Shown: positions 1-10,793 of the stretch, in pieces
Position numbering within the stretch: the stretch's first letter is position 1
Layout of the letters: each line of letters opens with the position of its first letter
Assembly: GCA_954871525.1 (NCBI GenBank)
Contig: OX940863.1
Location: 41,650,501-41,714,500 of the forward strand
Direction of reading: 5' to 3'
Source: Parietaria judaica
Taxonomy: Eukaryota; Streptophyta; Magnoliopsida; Rosales; Urticaceae
Length of the DNA stretch: 64,000 bases
Translations under genes and position numbers: made by a program
The notes under the pieces: generated by a model
Databases searched by the model: none
Seen by the model: the letters and a program-made list of their open reading frames with translations, nothing else
Told to the model about the DNA's origin: nothing

Positions 1-1326
1 AAGCATTTTTAAGTTCATTTGTTGTTTAAAATATCGTTTAATTAGGGTTCTTTCTCGGCAAATGGGAAAAAGACTCAGTTTTTTTTGGAGCACGCATTAA
101 TTGTTGAAACTTGATTTTAAGAGAGCTCCAAAAACTTTTAATTCCAAAACTAACCCCATTTATAATAATACCACCCTAAAGAAGGTCTAGCAACTCAAAT
201 TTCAACAAGAACGCATCGTATTTGCTCTTGTAAGATAATAAATTTTTAACACTTTTCGGTAAAGATTTTAACTCGTTCACGGCTTCATATAGAAACCAGG
301 AGATAGTGCTTCGCAATTTAGGGATTAAAATAAGTTAATGAAATAATATTAAATATTATTAAGCATTTTTAAGTTCATTTTTTGTTTTAAATATCTTTTA
401 ATTAGATATCTTTCGCGTAAAATGGGAAAAGGACTCAGTTTTTTTTGGAGGACGCATTAATTGTTGAAACTAGATTTTAAGAGAGCTCGAAAAACATTCA
501 ATTCAAAACAAACCCAATTTATAATAATACCACCCTAAAGAAGGTCTAGGAACCCAAATTTCATCAAGAACGCATCGTATTTGCCCTCGTAAGAAAACCA
601 ATTTTTAACACTTTTCGTTAAAAGTTTTAACCCATTAACGGCTTGATATAGAAACTAGGAGATAGCTCTTCACTGTTTAGGTATTAAAATATGTAAATGT
701 GATACAATTACACATGATTAAGCATTTTGAAGTTCATTTGTTGTTTAAAATATCGTTTAATTAGGGTTCTTTCTAGGAAAATGGGAAAAAGACTCAGTTT
801 TTTTTGGAGCACGCATTAATTGTTGAAACTTGATTTTAAGAGAGCTCCAAAAACTTTTAATTCCAAAACTAACCCCATTTATAATAATACCACCCTAAAG
901 AAGGTCTAGCAACTCAAATTTCAACAAGAACGCATCGTATTTGCTCTTGTAAGATAATCAATTTTTAACACTTTTCGGTAAAGATTTTAACTCGTTCACG
1001 GCTTCATATAGAAACTAGGAGATAGTGCTTCGCAATTTAGGGATTAAAATAAGTTAATGTAATAATATTACATATTATTAAGCATTTTTAAGTTCATTTT
1101 TTGTTTTAAATATCTTTTAATTAGAGTTCTTTCGCGTAAAATGGGAAAAAGACTCAGTTTTTTTTGGAGGACGCATTAATTGTTGAAACTAGATTTTAAG
1201 AGAGCTCGAAAAACTTTCAATTAAAAAACAAACCCAATTTATAATAATACCACCCTAAAGAAGGTCTAGGAACTCAAATTTCATCAAGAACGCATCGTAT
1301 TTGCCCTCGTAAGAAAACCAATTTTT

Positions 1327-1348
1327 AACACTTTTCGTTAAAAGTTTT
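1327..1348. other. Imperfect hairpin in B monomers
   Basis: AACACTTTT, loop CGTT, then AAAAGTTTT gives a nine-position stem with one mismatch. The A and C types have cttttcggtaaagatttt here, which pairs over only four bases (cttt/aaag). The B' copies at 9353, 10434, 11515 and 12597 change the loop to CATT and keep the stem. No function is claimed. Confidence 0.6.
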
Positions 1349-1416
1349 AACCCATTAACGGCTTGATATAGAAACTAGGAGATAGCTCTTCACTGTTTAG
1401 GTATTAAAATATGTAA

Positions 1417-1435
1417 ATGTGATACAATTACACAT
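1417..1435. other. Dyad at the end of B monomers
   Basis: ATGTG...CACAT pairs over five bases around a nine-base centre, just before the boundary motif ttaagcat. It is nearly invariant in B and B'. Exceptions include gataaaatta at 3240, 53953 and 56834, and aattaaacatg at 44237 and 49633. It occupies the place of the tgtaat/attaca dyad of A and C. Confidence 0.65.
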
Positions 1436-1561
1436 GATTAAGCATTTTTAAGTTCATTTGTTGTTTAAAATATCGTTTAATTAGGGTTCTTTCTCGGAAA
1501 ATGGGAAAAAGACTCAGTTTTTTTTGGAGCACGCATAAATTGTTGAAACTGGATTTTAAGA

Positions 1562-1567
1562 GAGCTC
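1562..1567. other. Conserved SacI motif (gagctc), once per monomer
   Basis: The six-base palindrome gagctc sits about 120 bp into nearly every monomer of every type, and I see no second copy within a monomer. Losses noticed: gagagctag in the monomer at 7193, gagacctc at 8993, 37784 and 39933, and agagaactc at 42082, 43158, 47477 and 48554. This gives a physical signature: a 360-bp ladder with a few 720-bp steps. The listed position is one example. Confidence 0.9.
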
Positions 1568-1600
1568 CAAAAACTTTTAATTCCAAAACTAACCCCATTT

Positions 1601-1663
1601 ATAATAATACCACCCTAAAGAAGGTCTAGCAACTCAAATTTCAACAAGAACGCATCGTATTTG
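1601..1663 (+). other. Core shared by all monomer types
   Basis: In this A example, ataataccaccctaaagaag and, after a short variable gap, aagaacgcatcgtattt are almost the same in A, B, C and B', although the flanks differ by type. With gggaaaaagactcag plus the T run and tatagaaactaggaga (example 1727-1742), these are the most constant blocks. They could be under binding or structural constraint, or could simply be homogenised. The sequence alone cannot tell. Confidence 0.6.
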
Positions 1664-1777
1664 CTCTTGTAAGATAATCAATTTTTAACACTTTTCGGTA
1701 AAGATTTTAACTCGTTCACGGCTTCATATAGAAACTAGGAGATAGTGCTTCGCAATTTAGGGATTAAAATAAGTTAA

Positions 1778-1792
1778 TGTAATAATATTACA
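1778..1792. other. Dyad at the end of A monomers
   Basis: TGTAAT-AAT-ATTACA is a six-base inverted repeat with a three-base centre, 8 bp before the next aagcat. C keeps the arms with centre aag, or with tatt-type centres in later copies. B has a different dyad at the same place (1417-1435). Position and symmetry are conserved while the sequence differs. Confidence 0.75.
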
Positions 1793-3959
1793 TATTATTA
1801 AGCATTTTTAAGTTTATTTTTTGTTTTAAATATCTTTTAATTAGAGTTCTTTCGCGTAAAATGGGAAAAAGACTCAGTTTTTTTTGGAGGACGCATTAAT
1901 TGTTGAAACTAGATTTTAAGAGAGCTCGAAAAACTTTAAATTAAAAAAAAAACCCAATTTATAATAATACCACCCTAAAGAAGGTCTAGGAACTCAAATT
2001 TCATCAAGAACGCATCGTATTTGCCCTCGTAAGAAAACCAATTTTTAACACTTTTCGTTAAAAGTTTTAACCCATTAACGGCTTGATATAGAAATTAGGA
2101 GATAGCTCTCCACTGTTTAGGTATTAAAATATGTAAATGTGATACAATTACACATGATTAAGCATTTTGAAGTTCATTTGTTGTTTAAAATATCGTTTAA
2201 TTAGGGTTCTTTCTCGGCAAATGGGAAAAAGACTCAGTTTTTTTTGGAGCACGCATTAATTGTTGAAACTTGATTTTAAGAGAGCTCCAAAAACTTTTAA
2301 TTCCAAAACTTACCCCATTTATAATAATACCACCCTAAAGAAGGTCTAGCAACTCAAATTTCAACAAGAACGCATCGTATTTGCTCTTGTAAGATAATAA
2401 ATTTTTAACACTTTTCGGTAAAGATTTTAACTCGTTCACGGCTTCATATAGAAACCAGGGGATAGTGCTTCGCAATTTAGGGATTAAAATAAGTTAATGA
2501 AATAATATTAAATATTATTAAGCATTTTTAAGTTCATTTTTTGTTTTAAATATCTTTTAATTAGAGTTCTTTCGCGTAAAATGGGAAAAAGACTCAGTTT
2601 TTTTTGGAGGACGCATTAATTGTTGAAACTAGATTTTAAGAGAGCTCGAAAAACTTTCAATTCAAAAACAAACCCAATTTATAATAATATCACCCTAAAG
2701 AAGGTCTAGGAACTCAAATTTCATCAAGAACGCATCGTATTTGCCCTCGTAAGAAAACCAATTTTTAACACTTTTCGTTAAAAGTTTTAACCCATTAACG
2801 GCTTGATATAGAAACTAGGAGATAGCTTTTCACTGTTTAGGTATTAAAATATGTAAATGTGATACAATTACACATGATTAAACATTTTGAAGTTCATTTG
2901 TTGTTTAAAATATCGTTTAATTAGGGTTCTTTCTCAGAAAATGGGAAAAAGACTCAGTTTTTTTTGGAGCACGCATTAATTGTTGAAACTGGATTTTAAG
3001 AGAGCTCCAAAAACTTTTAATTCCAAAACTAACCCCATTTATAATAATACCACCCTAAAGAAGGTCTAGCAACTCAAATTTCAACAAGAACGCATCGTAT
3101 TTGCTCTTGTAAGATAATCAATTTTTAAAACTTTTCGGTAAAGATTTTAACTCGTTCACGGCATCATATAGAAACTAGGAGAAAGTGCTTCGCAATTTAG
3201 GGATTAAAATAAGTTAATGTAATAATATTACATAATATTAAGCATTTTTAAGTTCATTTTTTGTTTTAAATATCTTTTAATTAATGTTCTTTCGCGTAAA
3301 ATGGGAAAAAGACTCAGTTTTTTTTGGAGGACGCATTAATTGTTGAAACTAGATTTTAAGAGAGCTCGAAGAACTTTCAATTCAAAAACAAACCCAATTT
3401 ATAATAATACCACCCTAAAGAAGGTCTAGGAACTCAAATTTCATCAAGAACGCATCGTATTTGCCCTCGTAAGAAAACCAATTTTTAACACTTTTCGTTA
3501 AAAGTTTTAACCCATTAACGGCTTGATATAGAAACTAGGAGATAGCTCTTCACTGTTTAGGTATTAAAATATGTAAATGTGATAAAATTACACATGATTA
3601 AGCATTTTGAAGTTCATTTGTTGTTTAAAATATCGTTTAATTAGGGTTCTTTCTCGGAAAATGGGAAAAAGACTCAGTTTTTTTTGGAGCACGCATTAAT
3701 TGTTGAAACTTGATTTTAAGAGAGCTCCAAAAAATTTTAATTCCAAAACTAACCCCATTTATAATAATACCACCCTAAAGAAGGTCTAGCAACTCAAATT
3801 TCAACAAGAACGCATCGTATTTGCTCTTGTAAGATAATCAATTTTTAACACTTTTCGGTAAAGATTTTAACTCGTTCACGGCTTCATATAGAAACTAGGA
3901 GATAGTGCTTCGCAATTTAGGGATTAAAATAAGTTAATGTAATAATATTACATATTATT

Positions 3960-6900
3960 AATCATTTTTAAGTTCATTTTTTGTTTTAAATATCTTTTAA
4001 TTAGAGTTCTTTCGCGTAAAATGGGAAAAAGACTTAGTTTTTTTTTGGAGGACGCATTAATTGTTGAAACTAGATTTTAAGAGAGCTCGAAAAACTTTCA
4101 ATTAAAAAACAATCCCAATTTATAATAATACCACCCTAAAGAAGGTCTAGGAACTCAAATTTCATCAAGAACGCATCGTATTTGCTCTCGTAAGATAATC
4201 AATTTTTTACACTTTTCGGTCAAGATTTTAACCCGTTCACGGGTTCATATAGAAACTAGGAGATAGTGCTTCGCAATTGAGGGATTAAAATAAGTTAATG
4301 TAATAAGATTACATATTATTAAGCATTTTTAAGTTCATTTTTTGTTTTAAATATCTTTTAATTAGAGTTCTCTCGCGTAAAATGGGAAAAAGACTCAGTT
4401 TTTTTTGGAGGACGCATTAATTGTTGAAACTAGATGTTAAGAGAGCTCGAAAAACTTTCAATGCAAAAAAAAAACCCAATTTATAATAATACCACCCTAA
4501 AGAAGGTCTAGGAACTCAAATTTCATCAAGAACGCATCGTATTTGCCCTCGTAAGAAAACCAATTTTTAACACTTTTCGTTAAAAGTTTTAACCCATTAA
4601 CGGCTTGATATAGAAACTAGGAGATAGCTCTTCACTGTTTAGGTATTAAAATATGTAAATGTGATACAATTACACATGATTAAGCATTTTGAAGTTCATT
4701 TGTTGTTTAAAATATCGTTTAATTAGGGTTCTTTCTCGGAAAATGGGAAAAAGACTCAGTTTTTTTTGGAGCACGCATTAATTGTTGAAACTGGATTTTA
4801 AGAGAGCTCCAAAAACTTTTAATTCCAAAACTAACCCCATTTATAATAACACCACCCTAAAGAAGGTCTAGCAACTCAAATTTCAACAAGAACGCATCGT
4901 ATTTGCACTTGTAAGATAATCTATTTTTAACACTTTTCGGTAAAGATTTTAACTCGTTCACGGCTTCATATAGAAACTAGGAGATAGTGCTTCGCAATTT
5001 AGGGATTAAAATAAGTTAATGTAATAATATTACATATTATTAAGTTCATTTTTTGTTTTAAATATCTTTTAATTAGAGTTCTTTCGCGTAAAATGGGAAA
5101 AAGACTCAGTTTTTTTTGGAGGACGCATTAATTGTTGAAACTAGATTTTAAGAGAGCTCGAAAAACTTTCAATTAAAAAACAAACCCAATTTATAATAAT
5201 ACCACCCTAAAGAAGGCCTAGGAACTCAAATTTCATCAAGAACGCATCGTATTTGCTCTCGTAAGATAATCAATTTTTAACACTTTTCGGTAAAGATTTT
5301 AACCCGTTCACGGGTTCATATAGAAACTAGGAGATAGTGCTTCGCAATTTAGGGATTAAAATAAGTTAATGTAATAAGATTACATATTATTAAGCATTTT
5401 TAAGTTAATTTTTTGTTTTAAATATCTTTTAATTAGAGTTCTTTCGCGTAAAATGGGAAAAAGACTCAGTTTTTTTTGGAGGACACATTAATTGTTGAAA
5501 CTAGATTTTAAGAGAGCTCAAAAAACTTTCAATGCAAAAAAAAAACCCAATTTATAATTATACCACCCTAAAGAAGGTCTAGGAACTCAAATTTCATCAA
5601 GAACGCATCGTATTTGCCATCGTAAGAAAACCAATTTTTAAAACTTTTCGTTAAAAGTTTTAACCCATTAACGGCTTGATATAAAAACTAGGAGATAGCT
5701 CTTCACTGTTTAGGTATTAAAATATGTAAATGTGATACAATTACACATGATTAAACATTTTGAAGTTCATTTGTTGTTTAAAATATCGTTTAATTAGGGT
5801 TCTTTCTCAGAAAATGGGAAAAAGACTCAGTTTTTTTTGGAGCACGCATTAATTGTTGAAACTGGATTTTAAGAGAGCTCCAAAAACTTTTAATTCCAAA
5901 ACTAACCCCATTTATAATAATACCACCCTAAGTAAGGTCTAGCAACTCAAATTTCAACAAGAACGCATCGTATTTGCTCTTGTAAGATAATCAATTTTTA
6001 AAACTTTTCGGTAAAGATTTTAACTCGTTCACGGCATCATATAGAAACTAGGAGATAGTGCTTCGCAATTTAGGGATTAAAATAAGTTAATGTAATAATA
6101 TTACATATTATTAAGCATTTTTAAGTTCATTTTTTGTTTTAAATATCTTTTAATTAATGTTCTTTCGCGTAAAATGCGAAAAAGACTCAGTTTTTTTTGG
6201 AGGACGCATTAATTGTTGAAACTAGATTTTAAGAGAGCTCGAAGAACTTTCAATTCAAAAACAAACCCAATTTATAATAATACCACCCTAAAGAAGGTCT
6301 AGGAACTCAAATTTCATCAAGAACGCATCATATTTGCCCTCGTAAGAAAACCAATTTTTAACACTTTTCGTTAAAAGTTTTAACCCATTAACGGCTTGAT
6401 ATAGAAACTAGGAGATAGCTCTTCACTGTTTAGGTATTAAAATATGTAAATGTGATACAATTACACATGATTAAGCATTTTGAAGTTCATTAGTTGTTTA
6501 AAATATCGTTTAATTAGGGTTCTTTCTCGGAAAATGGGAAAAAGACTCAGTTTTTTTTGGAGCACGCAGTAATTGTTGAAACTGGATTTTAAGAGAGCTC
6601 CAAAAACTTTTAATTCCAAAACTAACCCCATTTATAATAATACCACCCTAAAGAAGGTCTAGCAACTGAAATTTCAACAAGAACGCATCGTATTTGCTCT
6701 TGTAAGATAATCAATTTTTAACACTTTTCGGTAATGATTTTAATTCATTCACGGCTTCATATAGAAACTAGGAGATAGTGCTTCGCAATTTAGGGATTAA
6801 AATAAGTTAATGTAATAATATTACATATTATTAAGCATTTTTAAGTTCATTTTTTATTTTTAATATCTTTTAATTAGAGTTCTTTCGCGTAAAATTGGAA

Positions 6901-7552
6901 AAAGACTCAGTTTTTTTTGGAGGACGCATTAATTGTTGAAACTAGATTTTAAGAGAGCTCGAAAAACTTTCAATTAAAAAACAAACCCAATTTATAATAA
7001 TACCACCCTAAAGAAGGTCTAGGAACTCAAATTTCATCAAGAACGCATCGTATTTGCTCTCGTAAGATAATCAATTTTTAACACTTTTCGGTAAAGATTT
7101 TAACCCGTTCACGGGTTCATATAGAAACTAGGACATAGTGCTTCGCAATTTAGGGATTAAAATAAGTTAATGTAATAAGATTACATATTATTAAGCATTT
7201 TTTAATTATTTTTTTGTTTTAAATATCTTTTAATTAGAGTTCATTCGCGTAAAATGGGAAAAAGACTCAGTTTTTTTTGGAGGACGCATTAATTGTTGAA
7301 ACTAGATTTTAAGAGAGCTAGAAAAACTTTCAATGCAAAAAAAAACCCAATTTATAATAATACCACCCTAAAGAAGGTCTAGGAACTCAAATTTCATCAA
7401 GAACGCATCGTATTTGCCCTCGTAAGAAAACCAATTTTTAACACTTTACGTTAAAAGTTTTAACCCATTAACGGCTAGATATAGAAACTAGGAGATAGCT
7501 CTTCACTGTTTAGGTATTAAAATATATAAATGTGATACAATTACACATGATT
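3960..7552. repeat. Domain 2: mixed dimers and trimers, first C monomers
   Basis: Monomer starts: 3960 C, 4321 B', 4682 A, 5042 C (10-bp deletion), 5392 B', 5753 A, 6113 B, 6473 A, 6833 C, 7193 B'. Here the dimer pattern of domain 1 gives way to A-C-B'. The A-B pair at 5753-6472 repeats the pair at 2880-3599. Both have aaacattttg and ttctcagaaa with ggcatcatata in the A, and attaatgttc and gagctcgaagaac in the B. The offset is 2,873 bp, or eight monomers. The monomer at 7193 has lost the SacI motif (gagagctag). Confidence 0.9.
5042..5391 (+). repeat. C monomer with 10-bp junction deletion (350 bp)
   Basis: The usual junction ttaagcatttttaagttc is shortened to ttaagttc. The two ttaag copies lie 10 bp apart, so the loss of one ttaag plus cattt is explained by slippage or recombination between them. 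The rest of the monomer is ordinary C. It also has agaaggcctagg, a local change of t to c at about 5218. Confidence 0.92.
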
Positions 7553-10073
7553 AAGCCTTTTGAAGTTCATTTGTTGTTTAAAATATCGTTTAATTAGGGT
7601 TCTTTCTAGGAAAATGGGAAAAAGACTCAGTTTTTTTTGGAGCACGCATTAATTGTTGAAACTGGATTTTAAGAGAGCTCCAAAAACTTTTAATTCCAAA
7701 ACTAACCCTATTTATAATAATACCACCCTAAAGAAGGTCTAGCAACTCAAATTTCAACAAGAACGCATCGTATTTGCTCTTGTAAGATAATCAATTTTTA
7801 ACACTTTTCGGTAAAGATTTTAACTCCTTCACGGCTTCATATAGAAACTAGGAGATAGTGCTTCGCAATTTAGGGTTTAAAATAAGTTAATGTAATAATA
7901 TTACATACTATTAAGCATTTTTAGGTTCATTTTTTGTTTTAAATATCTTTTAATTAGAGTTCTTTCGCGTAAAATGGGAAAAAGACTCAGTTTTTTTTGG
8001 AGGACGCATTAATTGTTGAAACTAGATTTTAAGAGAGCTCGAAAAACTTTCAATTAAAAAACAAACCCAATTTATAATAATACCACCCTAAAGAAGGTCT
8101 AGGAACTCAAATTTCATCAAGAACGCATCGTATTTACTCTCGTAAGATAATCAATTTTTAACACTTTTCGGTAAAGATTTTAACCCGTTCACGGGTTCAT
8201 ATAGAAACTAGGAGATAGTGCTTCGCAATTTAGGGATTAAAATAAGTTAATGTAATAATATTACATATTATTAAGCATTTTTAAATTCTTTTTTTGTTTT
8301 AAATATCTTTTAATTAGAGTTCATTCGCGTAAAATGGGAAAAAGACTCAGTTTTTTTTGGAGGACGCATTAATTGTTGAAACTAGATTTTAAGAGAGCTC
8401 AAAAAACTTTCAATGCAAAAAAAAACCCAATTTATAATAATACCACCCTAAAGAAGGTCTAGGAACTCAAATTTCATCAAGAACGCATCGTATTTGCCCT
8501 CGTAAGAAAACCAATTTTTAACACTTTACGTTAAAAGTTTTAACCCATTAACGGCTAGATATAGAAACTAGGAGATAGCTCTTCACTGTTTAGGTATTAA
8601 AATATATAAATGTGATACAATTACACATGATTAAGCATTTTGAAGTTCATTTGTTGTTTAAAATATCGTTTAATTAGGGTTCTTTATAGGAAAATGGGAA
8701 AAAGACTCAGTTTTTTTTGGAGCACGCATTAATTGTTGAAACTGGATTTTAAGAGAGCTCCAAAAACTTTTAATTCCAAAACTAACCCTATTTATAATAA
8801 TACCACCATAAAGAAGGTCTAGCAACTCAAATTTCAACAAGAACGCATCGTATTTGCTCTTGTAAGATAATCATTTTTTAACACTTTTCGGTAAAGATTT
8901 TAACTCGTTCACGGCTTCATATAGAAACTAGGAGATAGTGCTTCGCAATTTAGGGTTTAAAATAAGTTAATGTAATAATATTACATATGATTAAGAATTT
9001 TTAAGTTCATTTTTTGTTTTAAATATCTTTTAATTAGAGTTCTTTCGCGTAAAATGGGAAAAAGACTCAGTTTTTTTTGGAGGACGCATTAATTGTTGAA
9101 ACTAGATTTTAAGAGACCTCGAAAAACTTTCAATTAAAAAACAAACCCAATTTATAATAATACCACCCTAAAGAAGGTCTAGGAACTCAAATTTCATCAA
9201 GAACGCATCGTATTTGCTCTCGTAAGATAATCAATTTTTAACACTTTTCGGTAAAGATTTTAACCCGTTCACGGGTTCATATAGAAACTAGGAGATAGTG
9301 CTTCGCAATTTAGGGATTAAAATAAGTTAATGTAATAAGATTACATATTATTAAGCATTTTTAAATTCTTTTTTTGTTTTAAATATCTTTTAATTAGAGT
9401 TCATTCGCGTAAAATGGGAAAAAGACTCAGTTTTTTTTGGAGGACGCATTAATTGTTGAAACTAGATTTTAAGAGAGCTCGAAAAAATTTCAATGCAAAA
9501 AAAAACCCAATTTATAATAATACCACCCTAAAGAAGGTCTAGGAACTCAAATTTCATCAAGAACGCATCGTATTTGCCCTCGTAAGAAAACCAATTTTTA
9601 ACACTTTTCATTAAAAGTTTTAACCCATTAACGGCTAGATATAGAAACTAGGAGATAGCTCTTCACTGTTTAGGTATTAAAATATATAAATGTGATACAA
9701 TTACACATGATTAAGCATTTTGAAGTTCATTTGTTGTTTAAAATATCGTTTAATTAGGGTTCTTTCTAGGAAAATGGGAAAAAGACTCAGTTTTTTTTTG
9801 GAGCACGCATTAATTGTTGAAACTGGATTTTAAGAGAGCTCCAAAAACTTTTAATTCCAAAACTAACCCTATTTCTAATAATACCACCCTAAAGAAGGTC
9901 TAGCAACTCAAATTTCAACAAGAACGCATCGTATTTTCTCTTGTAAGATAATCAATTTTTAACACTTTTCGGTAAAGATTTTAACTCGTTCACGGGTTCA
10001 TATAGAAACTAGGAGATAGTGCTTCGCAATTTAGGGATTAAAATAAGTTAATGTAATAGTATTACATATTATT

Positions 10074-10433
10074 AAGCATTTTTAAGTTCATTTTTTGTTT
10101 TAAATATCTTTTAATTAGAGTTCTTTCGCGTAAAATGGGAAAAAGACTCAGTTTTTTTTGGAGGACGCATTAATTGTTGAAACTAGATTTTAAGAGAGCT
10201 CGAAAAACTTTCAATTAAAAAACAAACCCAATTTATAATAATACCACCCTAAAGAAGGTCTAGGAACTCAAATTTCATCAAGAACGCATCGTATTTGCTC
10301 TCGTAAGATAATCAATTTTTAACACTTTTCGGTAAAGATTTTAACCCGTTCACGGGTTCATATAGAAACTAGGAGATAGTGCTTCGCAATTTAGGGATTA
10401 AAATAAGTTAATGTAATAAGATTACATATTATT
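10074..10433 (+). repeat. Representative type C monomer (B/A mosaic, 360 bp)
   Basis: The first ~60% carries B states (gttttaaatatc, gagttctttcgcg, ggaggacg, aactagatttt, gagctcg, aattaaaaaacaaaccc, ctaggaactc, ttcatcaag). From gataatc onward it carries A states (cggtaaagatt, ttcatata, gtgcttcgcaatttaggg, tgtaat...attaca). It also has private states: tttgctctcg, aacccgttcacgggtt (10343-10358) and aagattaca at the end. The mosaic form is what an out-of-register exchange between a B and an A would produce. C is absent from 1-3959 and first appears at 3960. It sits between A and B or B', or next to another C. Confidence 0.92.
10343..10358. other. Perfect 16-bp inverted repeat specific to C monomers
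   Basis: AACCCGT-TC-ACGGGTT pairs over seven bases with a two-base loop. A has aactcgttcacggctt and B has aacccattaacggctt at the same place, and neither is a perfect dyad. C copies right of about 53593 often read aacctgttcacgggtt, which keeps pairing through a G-T step. The A copies amplified at 9713-13318 took only one arm (cacgggttc). The example given lies in the C at 10074. Confidence 0.85.
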
Positions 10434-10793
10434 AAGCATTTTTAAATTCTTTTTTTGTTTTAAATATCTTTTAATTAGAGTTCATTCGCGTAAAATGGGA
10501 AAAAGACTCAGTTTTTTTTGGAGGACGCATTAATTGTTGAAACTAGATTTTAAGAGAGCTCGAAAAAATTTCAATGCAAAAAAAAACCCAATTTATAATA
10601 ATACCACCCTAAAGAAGGTCTAGGAACTCAAATTTCATCAAGAACGCATCGTATTTGCCCTCGTAAGAAAACCAATTTTTAACACTTTTCATTAAAAGTT
10701 TTAACCCATTAACGGCTAGATATAGAAACTAGGAGATAGCTCTTCACTGTTTAGGTATTAAAATATATAAATGTGATACAATTACACATGATT
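10434..10793 (+). repeat. Representative type B' monomer (360 bp)
   Basis: B' shares the B 3' half (gccctcgtaagaaaacc, aacccatt, ctcttcactg, atgtgatacaattacacat). It differs in the middle, where caatgc is followed by eight to ten A and then cccaattt, in place of caattaaaaaacaaaccc. Many copies also have aaattctttttttg near the start and ggctagata instead of ggcttgata. This copy has ttttcattaaaag where most have ttttcgttaaaag. B' closes the A-C-B' trimers, while plain B closes A-B dimers. Right of 42082 closing monomers mostly return to the aatt-type centre, so I call them B there. Confidence 0.88.

Larger units (their letters stand above)
1080..1439 (+). repeat. Representative type B monomer (360 bp)
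   Basis: Reference copy of subfamily B. Diagnostic states in order are: cattttttgttttaaatatc, attagagttctttcgcg, ggaggacgcat, aactagatttt, gagctcgaaaaac, a caatt plus poly-A stretch before aaacccaattt, ctaggaactc, ttcatcaag, gccctcgtaagaaaacc, cgttaaaagttttaaccc, attaacggcttgatata, agctcttcactgtttagg, and an end dyad atgtgatacaattacacat. B differs from A across the whole length, most strongly in the last ~60 bp, so the two are old, clearly separated subfamilies rather than recent copies. B always precedes an A in this window. Confidence 0.95.
1440..1799 (+). repeat. Representative type A monomer (360 bp)
   Basis: Reference copy of subfamily A. Diagnostic states in order are: tttgttgtttaaaatatcg, attagggttctttctcgg, ggagcacgcat, aactggatttt, gagctccaaaaac, aattccaaaactaacccc, ctagcaactc, ttcaacaag, gctcttgtaagataatc, cggtaaagattttaactcg, cggcttcatata, gtgcttcgcaatttaggg, and an end dyad tgtaataatattaca. 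This copy has cataaat where most have cattaat, and ttttaag where most later copies have tttgaag near the start. An A is followed by B, C or B', never by another pure A in this window. It carries one SacI motif (gagctc, 1562-1567). Variants tctagg (for tctcgg) and accctattt (for accccattt) mark particular stretches. Confidence 0.95.
1..3959. repeat. Domain 1: A-B dimer array (720-bp HOR)
   Basis: Eleven monomers alternate strictly A and B. Starts: 1 A, 361 B, 720 A, 1080 B, 1440 A, 1800 B, 2160 A, 2520 B, 2880 A, 3240 B, 3600 A. The monomer at 361 is 359 bp; most others are 360. The A copies at 1 and 2160 share private variants (ctcggcaaatggg, gataataaattt, gaaaccagg, gaaataatattaaatatt). This gives a longer six-monomer period of 2,159 bp laid over the dimer. 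The B at 361 has its own changes, tagatatc and aaaaggactc. No C monomer occurs here. The left boundary lies outside the window. Confidence 0.93.

Noticed and set aside
1..360. The Drosophila 359-bp (1.688) satellite family
   Set aside because: The length is similar, but the conserved blocks seen here do not resemble what I remember of that family. I could not compare by alignment, so this is rejected on memory only.
1601..1612. TATA-like motif (tttataataat) as a promoter
   Set aside because: In sequence of about 70% A+T such motifs are expected by chance. There is no accompanying initiator, pol III box or downstream gene that I can support.
1720..1760. Possible CENP-B box in the monomers
   Set aside because: The pattern TTCGnnnnAnnCGGG was sought by eye. 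B has ttcgttaaaag, which fits the first half, but the following bases are tttt and not CGGG. C has CGGG in acgggtt, but without TTCG at the right distance. No full match was found in A, B or C.
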